From: Bacteroidales bacterium
GTDB lineage: Bacteria; Bacteroidota; Bacteroidia; Bacteroidales; WCHB1-69
Direction of reading: 5' to 3'
Length of the DNA stretch: 64,000 nt
Assembly (NCBI GenBank): GCA_017616775.1
Contig: JAFZXM010000059.1
Span: forward strand, 61,723-125,722
In this document: piece after piece, positions 1 to 8,516 of the stretch
Numbering within the stretch: position 1 is the stretch's first letter
How the letters are laid out: each line of letters starts with the position of its first letter
Made by a program: the position numbers and the translations under genes
Notes under the pieces: model-generated
What the model saw: the letters and a program-made list of their open reading frames with translations, nothing else
What the model was told of the DNA's origin: nothing
Databases searched by the model: none

Positions 1-110
1 ATTTCCTGCAGACAATAATGACGACCTGCCCTTTTAAGGCAAACCCCTGGTCCATAAAAATTGCCGGTATCCGCCAAATCTGAACATTGACTAGGCTTGC
101 CTGTGCAGTT

Positions 111-153
111 AAACAAACAGAGGATGACCATATGGTTCATCCTCTGTTTGTTT
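111..153. terminator. Perfect inverted repeat downstream of folD
   Basis: The arms 111-127 and 137-153 are perfectly complementary over 17 bp and enclose a 9-nt loop containing CCATATGG. The hairpin starts 16 bp beyond the folD stop codon, which fits a terminator of the minus-strand ffh-folD operon. The stem ends in AAAC/GTTT rather than a long U-tract, so it could work in either direction. Positions 1-110 show no gene that I recognise. Confidence 0.6.
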
Positions 154-168
154 ATGTAAATCCTTTAT

Positions 169-1044
169 TTAAAATTCTTTTTTGAAAGCTTTTAAGGTAT
201 TGATAAGCAAGCCCACTATGGTCATGGGACCCACTCCGCCCGGCACGGGTGTTATATATTCGCATTTGGGGGCCACCTCATCGTATTTTACGTCGCCTTT
301 GAGACAATAGCCCGATTTTTTTGTGCTGTCTTCCACTCTATGTATTCCCACGTCTATTACAGTGGCACCTTCTTTAATATAATCGGCGGTAATCATTTCA
401 CATTTGCCTATTGCGGCTATCAATATATCGGCCTGACGGCATATTGCCTGCAAATTTTGCGTTTTGCTATGGCACAAGGTAACAGTGCAATTGGCAAAAG
501 ACTGATTTCTGGACATGAGTATGCTTGCCGGTGTACCCACTATATTACTACGCCCCAATACTACACAATGTTTGCCCACGGTATCTATCCCCGACCTTTG
601 CAAAAGCAATTGTATTCCCATGGGAGTGGCAGGCAGATAAGCAGGCTGTCCCAATACCATTTTGCCTACATTGACAGGATGAAATCCGTCTACATCTTTT
701 AACGGATTGATAGCGGCAATCACTTTATCCACCAATATATGCTCCGGCAAAGGCAATTGTACTATAAGCCCGTCTATTTCTTCATCGGTATTGATAAAAT
801 TGATGGTGCGGACAAGTTCTTTTTCTGAAATACGGGCATCCAACTTATACACCGATGAAGTCATCCCCACTTCCGCACAGGATTTTTCTTTATTTGCCAC
901 ATAGGTTTGACTGGCGGGGTCATCCCCGACCAATATAGCGGCCAAATGAGGAGCTCTTCCTTTGTCGCTGCGCAACTGCTCCACTTCTTTGGCTATTTCG
1001 CTTTTGATTTGATTGGCTATTAATTTTCCGTCTATAATATTCAT
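169..1044 (-). CDS. folD: Bifunctional methylenetetrahydrofolate dehydrogenase/cyclohydrolase FolD
   Basis: FolD interconverts 5,10-methylene-, 5,10-methenyl- and 10-formyl-tetrahydrofolate in the cytoplasm and supplies one-carbon units for purines and formyl-methionine. The 291 residues match the usual family length. The catalytic YVANK motif is at about residues 48-52 (Tyr48, Lys52), QLPLPEH is near residue 98, the nucleotide-binding GRSNIVGTP loop is near residue 165, and PVPGGVGPMT is near the C-terminus. Its start lies 1 nt beyond the ffh stop, so it is almost certainly translated from the same message as ffh. A strong hairpin follows the gene. Confidence 0.97.
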   Translation of the reverse strand: MNIIDGKLIANQIKSEIAKEVEQLRSDKGRAPHLAAILVGDDPASQTYVANKEKSCAEVGMTSSVYKLDARISEKELVRTINFINTDEEIDGLIVQLPLPEHILVDKVIAAINPLKDVDGFHPVNVGKMVLGQPAYLPATPMGIQLLLQRSGIDTVGKHCVVLGRSNIVGTPASILMSRNQSFANCTVTLCHSKTQNLQAICRQADILIAAIGKCEMITADYIKEGATVIDVGIHRVEDSTKKSGYCLKGDVKYDEVAPKCEYITPVPGGVGPMTIVGLLINTLKAFKKEF

Positions 1045-1045
1045 A

Positions 1046-2371
1046 CTATCTGTGTTGAATGTTTTTGAGTGTGTTTTTTATACCGCCGGTAGCCACCATT
1101 TTCATCATTTTACGAGTGCCCTCAAATTGTTTTATCAATTTGTTCACATCCTGTATGGTGGTGCCGCTGCCTGCGGCTATTCTTTTACGGCGACTGCCGT
1201 TGATAATGGCTGGGTTGGCTCTTTCTTCGGGAGTCATGGAGCCGATTATGGCTTCTATTCCTTTAAATGCATTTTCGTCAATATCCATATTCTCTACCGC
1301 CTTGCCCATGCCGGGAATCATACTCATGAGGTTTTTCATATTCCCCATTTTCTTTATCTGGTTGATTTGTGCCAAAAAATCATTGAAGTTGAATTGGTCT
1401 TTGGCCAATTTTTTCTGCAACAGCTGCGCCTCTTTTTCATCATATTGTTCCTGGGCCTTTTCCACAAAACCCACAATATCACCCATTCCGAGTATTCTGT
1501 CGGCCATACGGGCGGGATAAAACTCATCCAGATCTTCTATTTTTTCACCCACACCCACAAATTTTATGGGCTTTTGCACCACATAACGTATGGTAAGAGC
1601 GGCACCGCCACGGGTATCACCGTCCAATTTGGTGAGTATCACACCGTCAAAATTCAATTTATCATTGAAAGCCTTGGCTGTATTAACGGCATCCTGACCT
1701 GTCATGGCATCTACTACGAACAATATTTCATGCGGATGCACGGCATCTTTGATGTTGCCTATTTCCTGCATCATTTCTTCGTCTATGGCCAAACGGCCGG
1801 CCGTATCGATAATCACCACATTATGACCCATGGTTTTGGCATATTCCACACCTTTTTTGGCCAAACTGACAGGATTATTGTTGCCTTCTTCCGTAAATAC
1901 ATCCACCTGTATTTGCTCACCCAACACTTTCAACTGGTCAATAGCGGCAGGACGATATACGTCTCCTGCAACCAACAACACTTTTTTGGAACGCCTGGTC
2001 TTGAGAAAATGAGCCAATTTGGCACTATGGGTGGTTTTACCCGAACCCTGCAAACCGGACATCAATATAATGCTCGGATTGGCTTTGACATTCAACTCGG
2101 TATGCTCGCTGCCCATCAATTGCACCAATTCATCATGCACTATTTTTACCATCAATTGGTTGGGAGATACGGCTGTAAGCACATTTTGACCCAATGCCTT
2201 CTGCTTGATATTGTCTGTCAGCTCTTTGGCTATTTTGTAATTAACGTCTGCATCCAATAAAGACTTCCTTACTGCCTTCATGGTTTCGGCAACGTTAATT
2301 TCTGTAATGCGGCCCTGACCCTTTAAAATTTTAAAAGCCCGCTCGAGATTATCGGTAAGTGATTGAAACAT
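1046..2371 (-). CDS. ffh: Signal recognition particle protein Ffh
   Basis: Ffh is the GTPase subunit of the signal recognition particle. It binds signal peptides and 4.5S RNA and delivers ribosomes to FtsY at the membrane. The 441 residues show the N domain, the G1 loop GLQGSGKTT at about residues 106-114, a DTAGR motif near residue 190, a TKLDGDTRGG guanine-binding region, and a methionine-rich M domain from about residue 325 with the MIPGMGK segment. A TACCTTTG promoter element lies about 40 bp upstream on the minus strand. It is the first gene of an ffh-folD operon. Confidence 0.97.
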   Translation of the reverse strand: MFQSLTDNLERAFKILKGQGRITEINVAETMKAVRKSLLDADVNYKIAKELTDNIKQKALGQNVLTAVSPNQLMVKIVHDELVQLMGSEHTELNVKANPSIILMSGLQGSGKTTHSAKLAHFLKTRRSKKVLLVAGDVYRPAAIDQLKVLGEQIQVDVFTEEGNNNPVSLAKKGVEYAKTMGHNVVIIDTAGRLAIDEEMMQEIGNIKDAVHPHEILFVVDAMTGQDAVNTAKAFNDKLNFDGVILTKLDGDTRGGAALTIRYVVQKPIKFVGVGEKIEDLDEFYPARMADRILGMGDIVGFVEKAQEQYDEKEAQLLQKKLAKDQFNFNDFLAQINQIKKMGNMKNLMSMIPGMGKAVENMDIDENAFKGIEAIIGSMTPEERANPAIINGSRRKRIAAGSGTTIQDVNKLIKQFEGTRKMMKMVATGGIKNTLKNIQHR

Positions 2372-2409
2372 AAAAACACTTAATTCTTAAAATGATTGAA
2401 AACAATATG

Positions 2410-2417
2410 CAAAGGTA
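2410..2417 (-). promoter_or_regulatory. -7 promoter element of ffh-folD
   Basis: TACCTTTG on the minus strand matches the Bacteroidota TAnnTTTG consensus. It lies about 38 bp upstream of the ffh start codon. No clear -33 TTTG is visible at the expected spacing. Confidence 0.6.
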
Positions 2418-2468
2418 GCATTTTTTTTGTTATCATTCCAACTTTGGATCACAAACGATATACCAATA

Positions 2469-2493
2469 AACCGGTTACCGATTGTAACCGGTT
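2469..2493. repeat. Palindrome AACCGGTTAC-N5-GTAACCGGTT
   Basis: A perfect 10-bp inverted repeat with a 5-nt spacer. It has no adjacent T-tract, so it is not an obvious terminator. It sits about 52 bp upstream of the ffh promoter element and about 300 bp before the endolysin promoter, and could be an operator or a structured RNA element. Its function is unknown. Confidence 0.5.
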
Positions 2494-2792
2494 GGAATTG
2501 CATGCAGAAGACTAAAAAAAACCGCCGGATATTGCCTGTGCCGCCTTCCTCTCCCTACACCATTCAAAAAAACACGTTTTTGCCATTGCCTACCACAACG
2601 GCACATTCCCGTTCACACACCGGCTGCCTTATCCGTTGGTATATAACCGGATTGGTGAATCAAATATTTATATTGTAACAAATTGTTTGTGCTTCAAAAC
2701 AAGCCGGATACAGGTCTGCCTTTTTTGATTATTTTGCCTGCCGCTTTTTGGGTAAAAACGGAAAAAATTTTTCTCCGCATTAAAATTTTGTT
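2494..2792. other. Intergenic stretch without a recognised gene
   Basis: This is part of a 557-bp gap between the divergent ffh and endolysin genes. An 83-codon open frame crosses it, but its composition and predicted peptide give no support for a gene. I see no RNA gene or repeat here beyond the palindrome to its left. Confidence 0.4.
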
Positions 2793-2800
2793 TATTTTTG
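2793..2800 (+). promoter_or_regulatory. -7 promoter element of the endolysin gene
   Basis: TATTTTTG matches TAnnTTTG and is followed by a leader of about 120 nt before the ATG at 2929. This suggests that the endolysin-like gene is transcribed on its own by the host housekeeping sigma factor. Confidence 0.5.
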
Positions 2801-2928
2801 CAAATTGAAAATATCTTATCGTTGTAGCGTTAGCAGTTTTAACGGGGCCTCGGCTGTCAAACAACAACTACAAAATATCAATCAAATAACAAAACAGAGG
2901 ACTCCCTATACTAAAAACCAAATGCAAT

Positions 2929-3849
2929 ATGAATACAGCAAACAAAGTGATAGCAGTAGCTATGCAAGAAGAGGGCTATTTGGAAAAATCCAAAAGTGCC
3001 TACCAAAAGAACCGCAAGGTACTTGATTCAAAAGAAGATGGTGCCGGCAGTGAAAATTATACCAAATATGCAAGAGACCTGGTTGACCTTATAGGTTCTC
3101 CTTATGGAAATGGAGTAGCCTGGTGCGATATGTTTGTAGATTGGTGTTTTATTAAAGCTTTCGGTACAGACGCTGCTAAAAAACTTCTTAACGGCTGGTC
3201 TGCCCATACACCCACTTCAGCCCAATATTACAAAAATAACGGCAGTTATTATCAAACCAATCCTCAAGTCGGAGATCAAATTTTTTTCAAAAACAAAACA
3301 GGTCAGATTTGTCATACGGGCTTGGTTTACAAAGTTGCCAAAGGATATATCTATACCATTGAAGGAAACACATCTTCGGCACAAGGAGTGGTAGCCAACG
3401 GAGGTTGTGTGCGGTGTAAAAGTTATTCTGACAGCTATTGCCAAATAGCAGGATACGGCCGTCCCAAATATGATGGAGCAGGGATTCCGGCGATTCCATC
3501 GCAAACCGTAACCTCAAGCAATACATGGAACAATCTAATTGCCGAACTTCAGAAAGCATTGAATGCGGAATACGACGCCCAATTGACGGTGGATGGCGAA
3601 GCCGGCAAGAAAACACTACAAGCCACACCTACCCTGAGTGCACGCATTCGTTCTTCCAAACCCAAAACGGTGAAAGCTTTCCAGAACCTTTTGAGCTACT
3701 GGGGTTACAAATGCTTGGCAGACGGGGATTTCTACACTGCCACAGAAAAAATGGTAAAATCGTTCCAAACGGACAAAGTGGGCATGTCCAAACCGGATGG
3801 AGAATTCACCGCACAAAAAAACTGCTGGAAAGTGCTGCTGAAATTATAG
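2929..3849 (+). CDS. CHAP-type endolysin/amidase with peptidoglycan-binding tail
   Basis: Probable peptidoglycan hydrolase. An N-terminal CHAP (NlpC/P60-like) domain covers about residues 1-175, with candidate catalytic Cys66 (in VAWCDMFVDWC), His129 (in ICHTGLV) and Glu145 (in YTIEGNTS). The C-terminal part (about 195-306) carries peptidoglycan-binding-like segments. No signal peptide is visible. The layout and phrases such as AGYGRPKYD resemble Lachnospiraceae/Clostridia prophage endolysins rather than Bacteroidota cell-wall enzymes, so horizontal acquisition is likely. The gene stands alone between its own promoter and a strong terminator, with no holin or phage genes beside it. The enzyme class is fairly sure; the biological role is not known. 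Confidence 0.85.
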   Translation: MNTANKVIAVAMQEEGYLEKSKSAYQKNRKVLDSKEDGAGSENYTKYARDLVDLIGSPYGNGVAWCDMFVDWCFIKAFGTDAAKKLLNGWSAHTPTSAQYYKNNGSYYQTNPQVGDQIFFKNKTGQICHTGLVYKVAKGYIYTIEGNTSSAQGVVANGGCVRCKSYSDSYCQIAGYGRPKYDGAGIPAIPSQTVTSSNTWNNLIAELQKALNAEYDAQLTVDGEAGKKTLQATPTLSARIRSSKPKTVKAFQNLLSYWGYKCLADGDFYTATEKMVKSFQTDKVGMSKPDGEFTAQKNCWKVLLKL

Positions 3850-3887
3850 TGCACCCATTAAAACGTGACCTATGGAAAGGATAACGG

Positions 3888-3917
3888 AAGGGCGGCATAA
3901 ATGCCGCCCTTTTCTTT
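3888..3917 (+). terminator. Rho-independent terminator of the endolysin gene
   Basis: The arms AAGGGCGGCAT (3888-3898) and ATGCCGCCCTT (3901-3911) form a GC-rich stem followed by TTTCTTT. It lies about 40 bp after the stop codon. Confidence 0.8.
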
Positions 3918-4171
3918 CCGGTTCGCCAACAGCATATGCCCCGATATTTACACACCGGTATGGCTGCCCCAAACATGCCGGATATTATTCCTCAAAAAAC
4001 AGGTCCGGAACGACTTTAGAAATTTTTCCTGCATTTTTTGCGGAAAGCAGCCTAATGCAAAAGCAGGGCATGCCTCTGCATCACGATACAACTCCTGATA
4101 TACCCCCTTGCCTGTTGCAATTATAATAAAAGGAAAAAAACAAAAATGAGCGGTTACGTCATATTTTTTTG
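3918..4171. other. Intergenic stretch before the defence operon
   Basis: About 250 bp between the endolysin terminator and the promoter of the helicase gene. Short open frames are present but none looks coding. The left boundary of the accessory island probably lies here, but I could not find a matching direct repeat on the right side. Confidence 0.35.
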
Positions 4172-4179
4172 TATCTTTG
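4172..4179 (+). promoter_or_regulatory. -7 promoter element of the defence operon
   Basis: TATCTTTG lies 71 bp before the ATG of the helicase gene. It is a good TAnnTTTG match, with no clear -33 element. It probably drives the four-gene cluster that ends at 13380. Confidence 0.55.
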
Positions 4180-4250
4180 TATTTTCATTCATTCTTTTAC
4201 ATTATAATTGAATTTTTAATAGAATAAGCGATAGCTCACGATATACATAT

Positions 4251-7200
4251 ATGAACAACACACTTATTGACAATTCTTCAGAACAACTTTCGATGCTACA
4301 AACATTGAAAGCATGTTTGGCTTCCGAGGACATTCTTACTGTGAGAATAGCTACCGGTTATTGGGATATTCCGGGGCTTGCCTTATTGGCAGATGATATC
4401 AGGGCATTTCTTGAAAAAGACGGGACAAAATTATTTCTCCTTATTGGTAAAGACCCATACGTGTATGCCTCCCAAATAAAGAATCCCAAATATAAAGACA
4501 AAAACTATCCTGCGGATTTTATTCGCACCGACTTATATGAATTACAACCAAAGGAAGAATATGAAAATGCCGTTCGTCTTCTTTTGGATTATTGTACAGA
4601 AGAAAATGATTCCAAGATACAGATACGCATTTTCCGCAAGAATGAAGAAGATACGAAGCAATTCCTTCATTCCAAATGTTATATCTTTGACGGCTTCAAT
4701 GCCGGAAAAGGATATGGCTTGATAGGAAGTTCTAATTTCACGGAGAAAGGGCTACAAGGTAATGCGGAATTAAACTATCTGGAAACAGATGTAACAAAAG
4801 TATTATCTGAAACACCTATACCGAATCACAAATCCCATATACAGTGGTTCAATGAAAAATGGAACATTTCTGAACCTTGGAACAAAGAGTTTTTGGAGCA
4901 GATTCTTCGCCCTTCTCCTATAGCCATACAGGTTCAGAAGAATAATGAAACATTGTCTCCGTATGAAATCTATATCAAATATCTGCAACTTCAATTCGGT
5001 GATATAACGGATGAAACCGTAACGGCTCAACTGAAATCGTATCTTCCAAAATCCTACAAATCATATAGTTATCAATTAGATGCTGTAAAACAATGTTTCT
5101 ACATTATGAAATCCCATGGCGGGTTCTTTTTGTCGGATGTTGTGGGACTTGGAAAAACGATAGTCGGTGTTTTGATAATCAAGAAATTTATTGCTGAAGA
5201 AAAATTGTGGAATAGAAAACCTCATGTTCTTATTGTTACGCCACCGGCCATACGAAAAGCGTGGGAGGGTACTATAGAACAATTTGACAAAGATTCCACT
5301 TTTAAAATTGCAAAACATATAGAGTTTATCACCACAGGAAGTATAGGAAGCCTTATAGAAGACGACAATGATGATTGTCAAGAGGATGACGATTCTTTTG
5401 ACGGAACTGCGAAAAGTAGTGACTATGGACTTATTCTTATAGATGAAAGTCATAACTTTAGAAACAATTGGACACAGAAATACCTTGCATTGGACAATTT
5501 GATAGACAGAATACAATTGCAAACCGGCTACCAACCTCTTATAGGCTTGTTGTCGGCTACTCCGCAAAACAATTCTCCTCAAGATTTGAAAAACCAGATA
5601 TATTTCTTCCAGCGTTCCCGCAATTCTACAACGCTTCCGGATATCCCCGGCGGAAAATTGGATACTTATTTTAATGACAAACAAAAACTCTTTAACGAAA
5701 ACAGAAATGTAGATACTCCGGAGGCACGTGAAATTATCAAAGAAGTCGCTGCCGACATACATAACAGGGTTTTGCAATATTTGATGGTGCGTAGAACAAG
5801 AAACGACATCAAAAAACAATATGCCGATGATAGCGAACAACTGAAATTCCCATCGGTAAAGGGACCGAAAGCGGAGAAATATACAATGAGTGCCAAACTG
5901 TCAAAATTGTTTTATGACACTGTGTTTGCTATAGTTGGCGAAGCAGATGACGGAGAAGAATTTCTCGGTTACTATCGTTATGCTGCTATCAATTACTTGC
6001 TCAAGAGTGAAGACAGAAAACTTTTTGAAAAGCGTAATTTAACGGTTGATAATATTTCTGCCCGTTTGGCTAAAATTATGAAGCTTCTTTTAGTCAAACG
6101 TTTGGAAAGCAGCTTTTCTGCATTTAGGAAATCTTTGGAGAATCTGAAAAGAAACACCCAAAACATGATTGACATGCTGAATGCCGACACCGTTTTTATC
6201 TGTCCCGACTTTGATGTAAACGAAATCATTCAGAAAGAAGGCGGATTGAAGAAGGCTGTACCTGTTATTCGTAAAAGAATTGGAAACAAAAAAGGGAATA
6301 ACAGGGAATTTCGGGCAAAGGATTTGAAGAAAGAGGAGTATCTCCGCTTGTTGGAGCAGGATATGAAACTTCTTGATAAACTATGCAGCCGGTGGGAAAA
6401 GAATACGGAAGATCCGAAGTTTGACAAATTCAAGGAGATATTAGATTCGGAATTGTTCAACGCTACCATAAACAATCCTCATCAATACGACAGTCCGCGT
6501 GTTGTTATCTTTACCGAGGCACTTGACACGTTGCAGGTGTTAAAGTCGTATGTAGCGGAGGCAGGGCACCGTCCGTTAGCAGTTTCGGCAAAAACCAGAG
6601 ATAATTTACAGACTGAAATTGCCGCTAATTTTGATGCCAACGTGCCTGCCGATGAACAACGAGATGATTACGATGTTATTATCACCACGGAAGTTTTGGC
6701 GGAAGGTGTTAATCTGCATCGTGCCAATGTGATACTTAATTACGATGCTCCTTGGAACGCCACCCGGCTCATGCAACGTATCGGGCGTGTAAACCGTATC
6801 GGCTCAAAGGAAGATTTTGTACATGTATTCAATTTTTATCCTTCGGAAGACGGTGAAAAAGTCATCAAGTATTTGCCTAAAGCATACGCAAAACTACAAG
6901 CTTTCCACACTATGTTCGGTGAGGATAATAAGGTGTTTTCCGAAATGGAGGAACTCTCCGAAGCGGATTTGAACAATTTGGTTGACGGTGATACATCGCC
7001 ATTCGCACCATATATCAACGAACTGAAACAGTTTGCCAAAGAACAGCCGAAACGTTATCGTTTTATTTGCGATACCGAGGCAAAACAATTAGGTTGTGCT
7101 CGAGAAAAACTGCCGCAAGATATGTTTTATGTCGGTGCCGACAATCACCAATTTGTTCATATATTAGCAGATGAAAAAGGTGATTATCAAATAGTTTCTC

Positions 7201-7646
7201 CTTTGCGTTTTATTCAGGCATTTGCAATGGAAGAAGATAAAAATCCTAAATCCCTGAATTTGGACGGCAAACAATACAAGGAGAAAGCCCAATCGGCTAT
7301 CAATACATTTAATTCTTTTGTCACCCAATCGAAGAGAGCCAAGGATGCAAAAAAAATCCAGAATAGTTTGGAACAATGGAAATTTATATTGGACAGGTTG
7401 ACCGACAAAGATGCAAAACAAGCCATGAAGAAAGTTCGTAAAGCGATTGAAAATCAAAATACGATAGCCATCAAATTGACGAAACAACTTTATGATGATT
7501 TGAAACAGGGACAGCAAAGTTTGTTCGGGCTTGATTTCGATGCAAATGAATACGTTAAGGCCACTTTCGCAAATATTTCAAATGCGGTGAAACAAAAATA
7601 CGGAAAACCGTATGTTTCAATTTATCAAATTTCAAATAAAGAATAA
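4251..7646 (+). CDS. PLD-nuclease/SNF2-type helicase fusion, putative defence effector
   Basis: 1131-residue fusion. The N-terminal third (about 1-185) is a phospholipase D-family nuclease domain with one HKD signature: His140 and Lys142 in LHSKCYIF, then GSSNFTEKGLQGNAE at 159-173. The rest is a superfamily 2 SNF2/RapA-like helicase: GLGKT Walker A near residue 300, DESH near 398, LLSATPQNN near 435, and C-terminal motifs EVLAEGVN near 813 and QRIGRVNRIG near 841-850. It probably translocates on DNA using ATP and cuts it. It opens a tight operon, with the next gene 15 nt downstream. The domain order recalls the helicase and PLD components of DISARM and restriction systems, here joined in one polypeptide. 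Confidence 0.88.
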   Translation: MNNTLIDNSSEQLSMLQTLKACLASEDILTVRIATGYWDIPGLALLADDIRAFLEKDGTKLFLLIGKDPYVYASQIKNPKYKDKNYPADFIRTDLYELQPKEEYENAVRLLLDYCTEENDSKIQIRIFRKNEEDTKQFLHSKCYIFDGFNAGKGYGLIGSSNFTEKGLQGNAELNYLETDVTKVLSETPIPNHKSHIQWFNEKWNISEPWNKEFLEQILRPSPIAIQVQKNNETLSPYEIYIKYLQLQFGDITDETVTAQLKSYLPKSYKSYSYQLDAVKQCFYIMKSHGGFFLSDVVGLGKTIVGVLIIKKFIAEEKLWNRKPHVLIVTPPAIRKAWEGTIEQFDKDSTFKIAKHIEFITTGSIGSLIEDDNDDCQEDDDSFDGTAKSSDYGLILIDESHNFRNNWTQKYLALDNLIDRIQLQTGYQPLIGLLSATPQNNSPQDLKNQIYFFQRSRNSTTLPDIPGGKLDTYFNDKQKLFNENRNVDTPEAREIIKEVAADIHNRVLQYLMVRRTRNDIKKQYADDSEQLKFPSVKGPKAEKYTMSAKLSKLFYDTVFAIVGEADDGEEFLGYYRYAAINYLLKSEDRKLFEKRNLTVDNISARLAKIMKLLLVKRLESSFSAFRKSLENLKRNTQNMIDMLNADTVFICPDFDVNEIIQKEGGLKKAVPVIRKRIGNKKGNNREFRAKDLKKEEYLRLLEQDMKLLDKLCSRWEKNTEDPKFDKFKEILDSELFNATINNPHQYDSPRVVIFTEALDTLQVLKSYVAEAGHRPLAVSAKTRDNLQTEIAANFDANVPADEQRDDYDVIITTEVLAEGVNLHRANVILNYDAPWNATRLMQRIGRVNRIGSKEDFVHVFNFYPSEDGEKVIKYLPKAYAKLQAFHTMFGEDNKVFSEMEELSEADLNNLVDGDTSPFAPYINELKQFAKEQPKRYRFICDTEAKQLGCAREKLPQDMFYVGADNHQFVHILADEKGDYQIVSPLRFIQAFAMEEDKNPKSLNLDGKQYKEKAQSAINTFNSFVTQSKRAKDAKKIQNSLEQWKFILDRLTDKDAKQAMKKVRKAIENQNTIAIKLTKQLYDDLKQGQQSLFGLDFDANEYVKATFANISNAVKQKYGKPYVSIYQISNKE

Positions 7647-7661
7647 AAACAAAATTACTAT

Positions 7662-8504
7662 ATGACTAAAAAAGAGACCTTACAACTGTTTGAGCAAAAA
7701 AAAGTTCGTACAGTCTGGGACGACCAAGAAGAAAAATGGTATTTTTCAATAGTGGATGTTTGCTATGTCCTTACGGACAGCAAAGATGCTACCGCCTATT
7801 GGAGAAAGTTAAAACAACGACTTAAAGAAGAGGGAAATGAAACCGTGACAAATTGTCACGGTTTGAAATTGCGTGCTGCGGATGGAAAGATGCGTATGAC
7901 AGATGTGGCTGATACAGAGCAACTTTTCCGTATTATTCAGTCGATACCATCACCTAAAGCAGAACCTTTCAAATTGTGGATGGCACAGGTGGCAAGCCAA
8001 CGCTTGGACCAAATGCAAGACCCTGAATTGAATATCGACCAAGCCATTATGGACTACAAGCGTTTGGGCTACTCTGATGCATGGATTAACCAACGCATCA
8101 AGTCAATAGAAGTACGAAAAGAACTGACCGACGAATGGAAACGCACCGGCGTACACGAAGGTTTGGAATATGCTTCGCTCACCGACATCATCACGCGGGA
8201 ATGGAGTGGTTTTACCACCAAACAATATAAACATTTCAAGGGATTGAAAAAAGAAAATCTGCGAGACAATATGACCAATCTTGAAATTGCACTCAATATT
8301 TTGGCGGAAGCCTCGGCTGCTGAACTTTCAAAGCAAAACAGCCCGGAAGGTTTTGCCGGACAGAAAAAGATAGCCAAAGACGGCGGAAGCGTAGCCAAAG
8401 CTGCCCGCAAACAATTGGAAAACAAATTGGGAAGGAGTGTCATTTCCCCATCCAAGGCAAGCGATTATATATTGCCGGAAGCAACAGATGAAAATGAAAA
8501 ATAA
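7662..8504 (+). CDS. Bro-N domain protein, DinD-like
   Basis: 280 residues. The N-terminal half (about 10-125) matches the Bro-N/antirepressor type: VRTVWDDQEEKWYFSIVDV, then a DSKDATAYWRKLKQRL segment and SPKAEPFKLWMAQVA. The C-terminal half resembles DNA-damage-inducible protein D (IDQAIMDYKRLGYSDAWINQR, later EWSGFTTKQYKHFKGLKKENLRDN). Bro-N domains bind DNA in phage and viral regulators; DinD is an SOS-linked RecA modulator. Located 15 nt after the helicase and 12 nt before the methyltransferase, it may regulate the operon or sense DNA damage. No catalytic residues are evident. The family call is good; the role is inferred. Confidence 0.8.
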   Translation: MTKKETLQLFEQKKVRTVWDDQEEKWYFSIVDVCYVLTDSKDATAYWRKLKQRLKEEGNETVTNCHGLKLRAADGKMRMTDVADTEQLFRIIQSIPSPKAEPFKLWMAQVASQRLDQMQDPELNIDQAIMDYKRLGYSDAWINQRIKSIEVRKELTDEWKRTGVHEGLEYASLTDIITREWSGFTTKQYKHFKGLKKENLRDNMTNLEIALNILAEASAAELSKQNSPEGFAGQKKIAKDGGSVAKAARKQLENKLGRSVISPSKASDYILPEATDENEK

Positions 8505-8516
8505 AAACGAAAGAAA

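Noticed and set aside
1013..2260. 415-codon open frame on the plus strand opposite ffh
   Set aside because: It is the antisense shadow of a clear, full-length ffh. The His/Phe/Tyr-rich translation is typical of a reverse-complement frame.
2427..2678. 83-codon ORF in the ffh-endolysin gap
   Set aside because: No promoter or ribosome-binding support, and no protein-like pattern; it also overlaps the palindrome and the ffh promoter vicinity.
5076..5840. 254-codon minus-strand frame inside the helicase gene
   Set aside because: It lies wholly within strong helicase motifs on the other strand, and its product looks like a shadow frame.
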